Source: Letharia columbiana (taxonomy: Eukaryota > Ascomycota > Lecanoromycetes > Lecanorales > Parmeliaceae). Taken from it: a stretch of 64,000 bases of DNA. Where the stretch lies: contig NW_023501114.1 in the NCBI RefSeq assembly GCF_014066305.1, forward strand, positions 149,412-213,411, written 5' to 3'. The notes beneath the pieces were generated by a model. It was not told the origin of the DNA and searched no databases. It saw nothing but the letters and a program-made list of their open reading frames with translations. The position numbers and the translations under genes were made by a program. Positions 23,127 through 35,004 of the stretch are shown here, in pieces; positions within the stretch are counted from its first letter, which is position 1, and the number at the start of each line of letters is the position of its first letter.

Positions 23127-23570
23127 AGTTCAGGGCTGGCAACGGTGGAAATAGTTGGTTTTGGAGGGCAAACTGCACCAATTACTAGATTTGGAAATCG
23201 AAACTGCACCAACTACTATATATTGAAAACCAATTACCCCATCATCAGTGTAACTGATAGTGGAGTAGTTGTAATAAACGATAAAATATCGCTTAGTGAG
23301 GGATCAATATATCAAGTGTCAAGCCTTATCAGCCCTATGAGCCCTACTTCAGCCCTATAAATGTTAGCCTATTACCTAGCTCTTTTAACTTAAAACTCGA
23401 CTTCTTAATTTTTATTTATAAACTACTTCCTTGTCAGTTGAATCAGTTGGTTTTGAGGTTAGAACTACACCAACCACCAATCGGTAGACCTCAAACTGCA
23501 CCATCAACTACGAGAGACTTACGGTACCACTGGTAGTAAACCAGTTAGTTGGCCCATCATTGCCAGCCCT
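23127..23570. mobile_element. hAT-like MITE (444 bp) with 8-bp target-site duplication
   Basis: The interval is flanked by an exact 8-bp direct repeat, agtgtcac at 23119-23126 and 23571-23578. Its ends are inverted: cagggctggcaacggtgg on the left, and tagggctggcaatgatgg as the reverse complement of the right end. A CAGGG-type terminus with an 8-bp duplication is the signature of hAT transposons. Inside, motifs such as gttggtttt and aaactgcacc recur in both orientations. There is no transposase, so it is non-autonomous. Four bases (agtt) separate the left duplication from the CAGGG end, a small irregularity. Confidence 0.75.
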
Positions 23571-23856
23571 AGTGTCACTAAATAGCGAGTGAAGTTCGAG
23601 CCGTCGCCACAACCTGATACCGCTGTGGGAACCGAGTAGCCTCCTCCTTAGAAAGCAAGTAAGAAGGGATCAAAGGTGATGTATAACCTCTAGAGCTCTT
23701 TTAAGCGAAATGCTATAGGTTCTTTACCGTGACTTACCCACATCCTATCGAGACTTTTGACGGATCCCATACTGAATTGACGGCTACATTGTATAGCGAT
23801 AATGAGAATGTTTGCAAAGAACGGTCATACTCGGCGATCGTAGGAGTACAACTGAC

Positions 23857-26800
23857 CTAAGGCTCTAGTAGCCCCTTTTTGATGGTATGCTCCGGCCTTT
23901 GAGCCTTGACGTACCTAATTTCCTCCCGTTCTTGCTCAAAATGCACACTACCGTACCGGAGCAATTCTGCAAACGTCCCGGGCGCTACATCCTTCCCCTG
24001 GTTCTCTTCCATATCCCACAGAACGCCCAGCGCGAGTCCCTTGGTTAAATTCTTCCCATGCGTAATCTTCTGCATACTTGATTGCGTCAGCAGCCTCCAA
24101 ATGGTTTTATGTGCCGCCTGGTAATCCTCTGATTCTGAAATTGCATCGCATCTCGTCGTCAGCACGTTGAAAAGGTCCTGCCCCGAGAAACCAATAGTTG
24201 CTTCCGCGCCCCAGTCCTCGGACAGTGAGTCGAACAGCAGGACTTTGTCCTCGTAGTACTCCGTGCCGTTGAAGCCGTCGTTCGGATCTTCGAGCATGCA
24301 CAGTCGCAGCCAGGCCAGAACCTGCCCGATGTATTCCATGACCGTGCGGGGTTCGACCTTAAACTCCCAATGGTATTTCATCGCCTGTGAGTCCTCGAAT
24401 TTGATTTGCTTGCCGAACGAGACCAAAGGATTTTCAGTCATACCACCGGGGTTGGTGCGGTCCTTCCATAAGTGAACGAAAAGATCATGCCTTGGGATGT
24501 CAGTATATGGAAGGAAGAGAGAAGCGCTAGAGGAGAAGAAAGCGAATAGCGACGAAGATTGGCAGGCATCGAATATAGTAGATCATATTGAGCACTGTCC
24601 TTGATAATCTTCATGCACCTCGTCGTATCCTTTTACCATTTTCATGCAAACGAGAAGTACGTGAATGTTCACTTATTAGTGCTCGCAAACAGTGAGGCCA
24701 TACAGAAATAACGTATGCACAAGTAGATATATAGATATATGATTAGGCATATCCAATACTGGGGTAGCTAAGACCTTTTTGAATATCTGGACTAAGCAGA
24801 TAGCCTCGAAAAAGGCCCCCCAGCGCTAGAAAAACTCCTATATCTAAGCGATATACTTTGAAGTGAAATAAAGCTATATATAGATATAAGTAAGAGGAAG
24901 AATAATAATATAGCTCTAAAGGAGAATAATTTGAATAAAGAGCCTACTATAGGTACAGCGGCCCTACAAATAGTACTCGCTATATCCCCCTATCTCTCGT
25001 ATATTATATATCGAATATCGCATATCGAATATTATATAGTAATAAAACGACTAATTAAAAGCTATTAACGCTATAGTCTTATAATAGATCTATTAATTTA
25101 TAATTCTACTATTACGATTAATACTCGTAAATAATAAGATTATATAGAAATAACGTATATATAAGTAGATATATAGATATATAATTAGATATATTTAATA
25201 CTAAGATAACTAAAACCTTTTTTAAATATCTATATTAGAATCGATATAGATATAATATTAATATAGATATATTTAATAAGATAACTAAGATATCGAACTA
25301 TATAGATAGAAGAAAGATATTAAATAGTAGATAAATGTCTCTATTAAGACACGCTAGGCTCGAATAAGTAAGAGGACTAAGTAGTATATTAAGAATATAG
25401 AATACGCTCGTAACAATCTAGACTGAGTAGATAGCCTCGAAAAAGATCTCTTAGCGCTAGAAAAACTCTTAAATAACCTAAAACGTCGTTTAAAGAGGGC
25501 GAAGATCTTAAGAAGAACTCTTAATAATATCTATTATAATAAATAATAGAGATTAATAATACTAACGCGAACGGGCTAAAAGATACTAATATTATAATAA
25601 TACTCTAAGTATATAGACTAGATAAATAATAATATATAAATAATAAAAATCTAACTTTTAACGATCTAGTAATTAGATCTTATTATTACTAAGATTAATA
25701 TTATATATTAATATTATAGCCTCTCTATAAAAGAAGTAATCTAAATAATAGCTCTTAATATTAAATAATATTAATATCTCGCGGAGGTTATTAATAACGG
25801 TGTTTCTAGTAAAGAAGAAACCTCTTAGCTAAAATAGCGATATATTAGATAAAGCCTCTTACTTAAAGAGATAACGTAAGACTTTAACTATATATACGTT
25901 ATCGTCTAATATAACTATTATAAATATAATTTTACGATAAAATAGATTCGTTTTAAATGTTAAAAGTATAAGTTTTAAATAATTATTAAATAGTCTTATT
26001 GAGTAATATATAAGAAACTATTCGCCGAAGTCCTTCTATTAAAGATCTCGCTTATTATAAATAAACTCACCTACGCGTAGAAATACCGCGAAGATAAAAT
26101 AAAAAAAGATATATAGAGTCGTCTCGATATAGATTAATTTATCGAAATAAGAAAGAATTTAAAGTAATAGATTCTTAATAATTAAACGTCTTTTCTTCGT
26201 ATTAGCTTCGCTATAAAGACGTTAATTATTTATAATAATATATTATAACTAAAAATAATAAAATATTAAGAGATTATCGAATTCTATATTTATATAAGCT
26301 AATCTAAGATCGATAAGATATATCTTTATCGATTTCGACTTAACGCGATAAGTACTTAAATTAATAATTTAATCGATAAGAGTATTTATAGTTATTAAAA
26401 AGAGAGGTTAAATCTCTATAAGTGCGTAATAGATTATATAGAATCTTATTAAAGTTATATATATCTTTTTAATTTTAATAATAAGCCTCTATTAGAGAAG
26501 TTATACGGTCTCTCTAGATAGTATAATCTAATTATATTAATATTCTAATAAATCTCGCCCTATTTTAGCGAAGATTTAAGATCTTTTAGCTATAAATATT
26601 CGTTAGCGATTTTTTAAGATTAAAAATATAATAGATTATTAACTAGCTAATTAGCCTTCGTAGATATCTAAATAAGTATTATTATAATATTATAAATAGT
26701 TATTAATATAGCTATATCGCGTAATAAGGCTATAACTAGCCCGTATATAGAGAATTTATATAATTTATTAACGTATATATTATTATCGTAGTAGAGAACT

Positions 26801-29800
26801 AAGCGAGATTTTTATAACTAATATAACTATAGCTTTATCGCGTAATAGATAATCTTTATTTTTTTAAATTATATATCTTTAAAATAATAATATATAGCTA
26901 TCTTAATACTAAAAACGTCTTTAAGCTAAATCGATTAAATATAATTAGAATAATTAAGAATATAGTCTCTTATATCGAATTTTCTAGATATATTAATTTA
27001 TATATATTACGTAACTTAACTATTAATATAGCGTATTAAGGCGATATTATTCTAATACTTTAAGAAGATATCTCATTATAATAAGTCTACTCTTATATTA
27101 TCTATAATTCATATAATTATCATAGGCCTTCGAAGAATATTAAAAAGTCGTCTTAAGAATACTCTTTTTAAAATTATAATTTTTATAGCGAAGAAGAGGA
27201 AGCTAATCGCTAACTCGAGCTTTTAATATAAAATAATTATTCTTTTTAAAAGATTTTTAGTTATAATTCTCGTCTTAATTAGCTTATTCGAGGGAAATCT
27301 CGCTTTTATATAAATACTATCGAATTCGATTTCTAGAAACTTAATTATAAAATTTATAATATTTTTTATATAATTAATTCGAAGGCTTAATTTACTATAT
27401 AGCTAATCGAATTACTAGATATATATAGTTACGTTATTATCTAATAAAAGAATTATAAAGAAATCGTCTAAATAGTAAAGTATTACTTTTTATAGAAAAA
27501 TCGTAATTAAGATTTAAATAAAGGCCTTTATAAAGAGATTAAATAGAAATAATAATATACGTAATTTAAATAATAGATATCGTTCTTTTTAATAGCGTTT
27601 ATCGCAATTAAAACTAAGTAGCTATTAATTCGATATAGCGATAGATATATATCTAAAAGCGTCTTTAAAATCTCTTTTAATAAATTAGACCCTTAAGCCT
27701 TTCTATAATAATACTACTACTATATTATTATATATAATATATTTTAATACGCCTTACTTCGCTTAAATATCGTTATTAATTAAATAGTCATATAAGAATA
27801 AGAGATTATAAATTTATCTTTAATCTCTATCGTATTTTAATATTAATTCGAATAGCGAATAGATATAATAGAGCTCGTTTTAAGAGTTAACCTCGATTAA
27901 ATAATATTACTAAAGCTATTTTTAAAGATTCGCCGATAATATTTAAAGTGCTTAACGTGCTAATAAATAATTTTAATTACGATAAACTAAGATAGAGCTT
28001 TAAAAATCTATCTTAACGCCCTTTCGAAGAATAATTAAAATAGTCTTAATAAATATTAGATTTAAGTAATCGTTTAATTATTTAAATTAATTATTAATTA
28101 TTAATAATTCTTAATAAGATAAATTTAGATTTAATAGATTATATAGCGTATATAGAAATCTCTTAGATATATACTATAGCGACTATAGTATCTACGAATA
28201 CTCTAAAAGTTATTCTAGTCTAATAATATAATTATTTAATAATAATTAATTAAAAATATTTATCGCTAAGTTTTAGATCTTAAAATACTTATTTAACGAG
28301 TAATTTTATTAATAGATTAAATAGATATATAAGTAGAGATAGCGCTCGCGAAAATAGTTACCTCTATTAAAACTTTTATAAATTCTAGATTCTTCGACTA
28401 TAGCGGGCTTATTAAGGCTAAAAGTACTAGTATTTAATCTACTATTATTCGTATAAGTTTCTTTAAATACGAGAAGATCTCTATAGCTCTAATCGTCTAT
28501 CTTCTAAATCTTAAGATTATCTTAATTATTCTAAATATATATAATAATAAAGATAAGATAATAAGCGAGAATAAAGTTAAATTTATAAATAAGAAATAGA
28601 CGTAGTAGGCGAATAGTATACATATAAAGAATCTTATTTAAGTCTTTCTTTACGCTTATATAAATAAAGCGACTAGCGATTATCGAGTATATAAGAAAAT
28701 AATATATTATATAATTATAGTTATTAATATTCTTATTCTTTTTAATTAAAATAATATATATATAAATTAGCTTAACGAAGTTTTTAATCTTAAAAATTTC
28801 GAAGAAGATTTACTTAAAGTACTTAATATTTATACTTTAAAACCTTTTAATAATACTAAAAAAGGGCTTCTTATCTTTTAAATAATAAAATAAGATTTCT
28901 CTTCTTTTCTTCTAATTCGACTTAGAGTTAAACGAGTTTATATTTAATATATTCGAGTAACGATAATAATAACTACGACTATAGCGATAGTAATAGTAAT
29001 ATAATTTATAAACTTAACTCTTATAATAAATTCGACTCTTATAATAATAGCGCTAATTTTAATTCTCTTAAACTTTAGATAGCTAGACTATTAATTTTAT
29101 AAGATCTACTTTAAACCTCTTAATAAGCGAGAATATTTCATTAATCTTATTTAAGATAATAATTCTCGATAGCGTTTCTAATATAAGAATCTTATCGCGG
29201 GAAAAAGATATTTTAGTCTTAATAGTCTTTTTAATCTTAAGAACTTTAAAAGCCTTATTAGCGGCGTTAAAGGTTTTTTTAATAATTTTAAAGACGGGTA
29301 TAACTTATATAATCGCTTTTTTAAACCTAATAATAGTAGCGAAAGCTATTATAAAGTATATAAGAGTATAAAATATATTTATAATAGTTAGATAATACTT
29401 ATAATAATTAAATAAAGGCTAATATATATAGACTTAACTATAAAAAGAAGAAGAATAATAATATAGCTCTGAAGAGAATAATTCGAATAAAGAGCCCACT
29501 ACAGGTGCAGCGGCCCTACAAATAATACTCGCCATATCCCTCTGTCTCCCGTATATCGTATGTCGGATATCGCATATCGGATATCGCATAGTAATAGGAC
29601 GGCTGATCAAAAGCCACCAACGCTATGGCCTCATAATGGACCCACTAACCCACAGTCCCACTGTTGCGACCAGCGCTTGATGAATGGATTACCTTTCCGG
29701 CTTGCGACGAAATGGTTTGCCATGACTGTGCCATACATCCATGGGACGGAGACCTCGAAAGGCGAATCAGGGTCCTCCAGCTGCCTCCAGCAGATGTTCT

Positions 29801-30236
29801 CAAGCCGACGAATAAGAATGATACCGACATCCATCCAGACGCCGCCGTAAAGGAAAAGACACGCGCCACGCAGAAAATCCGCACTGTGCGGGCCGGTATA
29901 GGGACCGTCCATGGTGCCCTTGACGAAGGTTTCCGGGAGCAGTCCTGCAGAGACCCAGTTGAGTGCATTGTTTGGCGAGCTGGGAACATTGTCGAGGATA
30001 CGGATGGACCACGACGGACCGCTTAGGCGAACCCAGTTCACGACATTGCGCTGGCACCAGGCAGGCATGGAGCGGACGCCGGAGTGCCAGTAGGTCCATA
30101 CATTCTTCTCCGAGGTGACGGGCGCATGCTCGGACAGTGAATCTAGAATCTCCTCGTTTGATCGTGTGTCAAGAGCTTCGACGTAATGGAGGTCAGAACG
30201 GAACTCATCTGGGATAGGTACCTGGGATTCTTGCAT
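23857..30236 (-). CDS. Capsule-synthesis-like glycosyltransferase, split by a ~5.2-kb intron
   Basis: Exon 1 is 30236-29671 and exon 2 is 24490-23857. Together they give exactly 400 codons with matched phase (2+1). The first half has the transferase core: VWTYWHSGVRSMPAWCQRNV near residue 47, SADFLRGACLFLYGGVWMDV near 118-137 with a DxD-like metal site at Asp136, and ends ...NPFIKRW. The second half continues HDLFVHLWKDRTN, then EYIGQVLAWLRLCMLEDPND and THGKNLTKGLALGVLWD. This order is what I recall for fungal proteins of the capsular polysaccharide synthesis family (Caps_synth/GT32-like), about 400 aa. The intron donor is a poor GTCGCA and the acceptor is preceded by a good CTGAC branch site. 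The intron holds the RIP-saturated block annotated separately. Both exons are spared, but expression through such an intron is doubtful. Confidence 0.72.
24684..29677. mobile_element. RIP-saturated tandem transposon-like units within an intron
   Basis: Two units share flanks and ends. Unit 1 is 24684-25125 (442 bp) and unit 2 is 25126-29677 (4,552 bp). Each contains an element bounded by the inverted termini TGAGGCCATA...TATGGCCTCA, at 24693-25081 and 25135-29633; the two inner ends are RIP versions (tatagtctta, taagattata). Unit 1 matches only parts of unit 2: about 25126-25235, a short piece near 25425-25460, and 29411-29677. It thus looks like an internally deleted version. The interior of unit 2 is extremely AT-rich, full of stop codons, and retains no recognisable transposase. 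The units overlap at a shared GCT. Confidence 0.75.
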
Positions 30237-31710
30237 TTTGAAATCCTGTGGACACTGAAAATGTCCCGATTGCAGCTGCTATGAAATATGAAAGGTACCT
30301 CGAACCTTCTGGACAACTGAATACTTTGTCTTTCACCGGCACCATTTCGGGTCAGCTGACGTGAGACCGGTGCTGGCCCTGGAACTAGGGTGGTGCTAAT
30401 TGCCACTCGACTACGGGAGCTTCCGGGCAAAAAGTCATCCCTAACTGAAACTATGTCCATGCGGACTGAGCTAAGGTAAGTAGCCGTTTCATCTCGACCG
30501 TGGTCAGACCAGTCTCGGTAGGTCATCTTTCACAGATCTCGCCGGTCAGGTAAATGCTGCCGTCAGCTTGACTCACTTTTACACGGAAAGGTCGATGGAG
30601 ACTACTGTTTCACGAACCCCATCAAGTACGGAAGACCAAGCCTAGAACTCCCCCCAGTAGAGACACCACCGGCTGTTTCTTCGTGTGTTAGCCGACTATT
30701 GCCTCCGCGATGATGATGATGGCTTTGCGTATCAGCAAGCAGTGAGATCTACAACTCGGAGCGTTCAACGTCGGTTCCATAGCAACGAGTTCAAGAAAGC
30801 CAACAACATCGTCACCAAGTTTCGAGCTGCCATCCAATCAGCCAGGTCCAACAGATCAGTGAGCGACAAACAGATGCGATATCTGGAATCTTTGGCTGAC
30901 GCCACATAATGTGAGACTTCGTAGTCCCGGGATTTTGACCAAGTCGAAACCGAGCGAGCGCTTCACAATGATCCGGATGGAGTCTCATTGCTGGTACCAT
31001 GAAAGATTTTCGTAATTCGAAACCATTGGAGCGAAGATCCTAGACTCCTTCAATTTCCTCGTCCTGGATACGACCTGCGCCCAGATCTCCCCAGATCTCT
31101 TGCCCGACCCTGCCTACTCTAAGCCGCGATATCCGAAGACCCTCGATGCCGCTCTCCTTTGGGCTCAGTCGAGAAATCACAGGATCATGGACGAAATCGT
31201 CCCATGACTAAAGATAAAAGGCAAGGAGGAGGAAGTGAGTGTATGGGGCAATGTCTCAGTATTGTGCGAACGAGTGATAAGTTTGGTTGAAAAGTCTCGA
31301 ACTACTTCTGAGATTATTGTCAGGATATTTTGCCCTCTCCTGAAGACCGAGGAAGTTTCTTTCGCTAGCGGAAGACATCCGTAGCGACATTGCTGACTAC
31401 CCACTGTATTATAAGGAAACAGGAGATTAAGGCCATTGTGTTTAGAAATATTCAAAAAGACGCGACTTGAAAGAGTCTATATGGGAATGTCAGAAGGAAA
31501 ACGGTTGCTAGCTATTCACTTTTGAAAAGAGAATTCCCTGTTGATAGCTGCTACCACACATGAACGATGCTCCCGTGGTCAAGAAGGTACTAAAATTCAT
31601 CATTCGAATCGAAAGAGCCACCCATGCCCAGCTGTATAAGGAACACTATTTCGCAAAGGCACTGAATCAAGCTAGCCGCCCACCGCAGACCCACGCCTTA
31701 CTCAATCATA
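30237..31710. other. Intergenic
   Basis: Upstream of the glycosyltransferase-like gene and downstream of the small secreted-protein gene. The open frames at 30143-30526, 30685-30909 and 31177-31455 show no recognisable protein features. Confidence 0.5.
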
Positions 31711-32186
31711 TCAATTGGGCGTCGGGCTGCAGACGTCCACAGTGGTAGTTGACTCAGGCTCAACCACAAAGGTGGTGGTTTCAATCACCTAGACTCCGTC
31801 ATCAGGAAAGATATCCATTCGCTCAGCAGGCCAAAGTAAAAAGGGAAAACGTACAGGCCCGTGTCCATAGCAGTCTCTCGGAATGACGGTCACCTCAGTG
31901 CAACCTTGGCAATCAAAGGACTGGGTGGCGGTAGCAACGAACGACACCTCGTACACGGTGCTCGTCTTAACGTCACCTCCTGGAGGGGGCGCGCAGGGAG
32001 TGGCGGTGAAGGTGCATGGCTGTTCTGGCCCCCCTGGGTTTATTGAGCCGCCTTGGGCTAGGGCGAAGCTGTGTCTATAATCAAGATGTCAGAGAACGGA
32101 AGGACGCTGCGTAGCGAGGTGGGTGGGGGTATTTACATTGTTGCTGCGTAAGCGATGATGCTTGCAATGATTGATTGGTATTTCAT
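31711..32186 (-). CDS. Small secreted six-cysteine protein (effector-like), three exons
   Basis: Exons 32186-32137, 32074-31855 and 31788-31711 join with perfect phase (2+1, then 0) to 348 nt, 115 aa. No single open frame reveals it, because every exon is short. A signal peptide (MKYQSIIASIIAYAATIHSF, then ALA before QGG) precedes a mature protein of about 92 residues. Its six cysteines are placed as CTFTATPC, DCQGC, RDC and a near-terminal VC. Introns are GTAAAT...TAG and GTACGT...TAG. Size, signal peptide and an even cysteine number fit a fungal small secreted protein, possibly an effector or wall protein; no family is recognised. It lies in a gene-poor stretch about 1.5 kb from the glycosyltransferase-like gene that carries the RIP-mutated intron. 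Confidence 0.75.
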
Positions 32187-35004
32187 ATTGAGCTTGAGGG
32201 TGGTGAATTGATGCCTTATGGGTCCGAGTTAATCTTAGCTAGATTATATTTGAGGGGAGGATGACTAATAAGGCTTTGCTGTTGATGGATGATCGTGGGG
32301 GACTCAATGAGGGAGTGAGGCTTTATATATGCTTTTAGGGATGACAGAAGGGCCATTTAGCTCCGTCTGATGCCTGTGCTGAGTATGACGTTCGACGTCC
32401 GATCCTGGGCTGAGCAAGGAAAAATTTGGAAATACAGAGGTCCCCCATGTTGACTGGATGGTGGAGGCTCTATCCCCCGCAGCTGACTCACGCCACATGT
32501 GTTGTGGAGCAGTATGCGAGCGGGAAATAAGCAGTCAAATTGATTTGGCGAGAAAGTTGGCTAGAAACCGGGTCCGTCTTACTGTCACATAGAGCCGGGA
32601 CCGTAAGAAGTCCATATGACCATCACGATGCAGAAGAGTTGGATTAGATTGGTTGAAAGTCATGCACACCTAATTGTACCATGATGATCGTAAAGAAGAC
32701 TTCATCGATCTAGGATGTTGATCAACAGAATCTTATAAATTTGACATATAGCCCAACAGTATGCGGGCTTCATTCGCTGACTATCATCATGGCTTGACTC
32801 TTGCAAAAGTAGCTTGCAGCATCTCTGGCTCGTCCGACCAGCAAATCAGATCCGTCACACCCTATGGGTCTCTACGCCCGGAGAGTCTGTCTAGACGACT
32901 TTGTAACAGGATTTCGGAGGTAGCGGCCTAGTGGGATTTACTCGTGATCCTATTAGTAAGCTTACCTCGGTATTCCACGCTCTGGTGACGCATTAAACAG
33001 CCGTCTCTTCACCATTGCTGAATTTGCGTCTGTATGGTCTCGCATTTTGGTGTCCGCGAGCCATCGAAGCGCAGCAGCCTCTCACCGACTGGATTGAGGC
33101 TTGTGAAATAAGCTGGGGCTGTACAGTTTGTTGCTTCTCGATCTTGGTTACGGCCGCACGTGGCTAATGGATCTGGAAATTATTGGTGTCCTATTCAGAG
33201 CTGCAGAGGCCGCCCCGCGCCAAACTTTTACGTTCGTTCACATTTCTGGCATGAGCACAGGAAATTACGCTCGTTTCCGCCGGGCTGGGATAGGTCTCGC
33301 GATCCCGAAGCTGCTCGTGGAATACTTGCTGGGATAACGGAGGCTTCGTTCTCTGAAATCAGCTAGCGTAAGGAAAGTATTGCTGGTTGCGTACTCAAAA
33401 AGATGGTCACACCGCCTTCAGCTCCGTCTCATTCTGGTCTGGGAAGAAGAGGTGACGGTTGATACGGATCGAGTGGTACGAAACCTCATGATCGAGATCT
33501 TTTTGGTTCAGTCATTGGCCCGGATGACCGAGGCTCCATTCTCTAGGGCGGGTTCGTGTGGGGAAAACATTAGCTGTGGCAACTCGCAAGGCTAGAAGTT
33601 TCTGGGAACGCCATCAAGACTTCAGCTTCGTCTGATTCTGGCCTGAATATGAAAGCTGACGTCGGACAAATGTGGCTCTGAGTGAGACGGAGCCGCGTGA
33701 TTCAAAGCCTGTTGCCCCTCAGTTGACAGGCTGGGCAATAGATGAAAAGTTTCCCGCAGATGACTATTTCGGGGGACGAGTTGCTCACTGCAACTCCAGC
33801 AAGTCTGCGATTCCCATTACGTAAAGCATCGGCTAGGCTTGCATTGGAGCATTGGGACCCTGCGTCGATTGTGGGATGTGTTTCCCTGTTGCCTTTGAGA
33901 CGTGCATCAATTGACTATGCTTGGCCGACCAGGTTTGTCACCGAATTTGTTGAGGGAATATTTTCGCGCGTCGAGTCGAAAACGGAGAGCTGAGCGGTAC
34001 TGGACGCCTACTACCTCGAAAGGAAATAACTCGCGAGCTGAAGACGCTACCTTAAGGTCACAGGGAGCCCCAGCGGAGTGATATCTTCTCCTGTCTTGAA
34101 ATAGGACAGGCCTCCGAATTGCGGGCTTCGGTACTCCATCAGGTCATCTTGTGCTCCGCCTGTGTCAGCAAATCAACCAATCCGGATTGCCCGTGCCCAT
34201 GCCCATCCAATGTGTGACAAGGTCGACATATAATTTAGGCGGCAGCTCGCCCACATGGCACATGCGTAGGATGCTTCGCTCTCGGCGTTCTGTGATAATT
34301 TTTCCAGTTAAAGTTCTGACATGTAGCCTTTCCGGGCTGAAATTGCGGTCGCCCAATCTAGTTGCATATTGAAAATTAAGTAGGTACTTAATGTCATAAC
34401 ACTCTGGTTCAGGCGCTCGAGATTTTTGAGGTAGCTGGCTGCAGGACATGCTCTGATTGCCTGAGCGGCCATGCCTCGCATACTTTGCAGGTAGGCTTAC
34501 CTCATCCTGCCATCGGTCTACGTATGACGTTGTTTCTGCGGATTGCGTCTCCATTCGCGACACTATAGCCAGACTTCAAGTCCTGGCAAGCTGTATGTGA
34601 ATACATGCCGCGAGAATACCGTATCAACGATGCTGACCGAATGTTGATCCTTGGTTCCTCTCTTCCTTCGGCGCCCCAACCAGAGATCGATAGCCAGAAT
34701 CTCTGAAGTGCAGACTCAATCAGCGTCGACTATAATCCAGATCTGTACTAATACTGATAGCCATTGTATGAAAAGGTTTCGAAGGAGAAAAGGAAGGATG
34801 GTGAACGGAAGTGCTAACGGTGTCTTTTGTCTTTGTTTCCGACATAATTCCGAGTGCCGAGGTTGAGCCGGCAATATGACGATTTCGATAGCGGAGATGC
34901 TGTTTGTCAGCTCCTCTTGCCTGCGAACCTAATGCGAACGCCAATGGTCTTGTTGTATTCCTCCAACGTCAATTGCAATATTGTGACCTGTTAGTGCATC
35001 AGAC
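32187..35004. other. 2.8-kb spacer with a degenerate direct repeat
   Basis: No gene is recognised. Between about 33340 and 33670 a diverged duplication with an offset of about 190-204 bp is visible: aggcttcgttctct at 33341 against aggctccattctct at 33531, and cttcagctccgtct at 33416 against cttcagcttcgtct at 33620. Confidence 0.45.

Noticed and set aside
24693..29633. Single LTR retrotransposon bounded by TG...CA ends
   Set aside because: The left and right ends share only the terminal part in direct orientation, no 5-bp target duplication is seen (aacag against taatg), and the second internal copy of the left end fits a tandem-unit model better.
33128..33595. Cluster of short plus-strand frames
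   Set aside because: They overlap the degenerate ~200-bp direct repeat and show no protein features.
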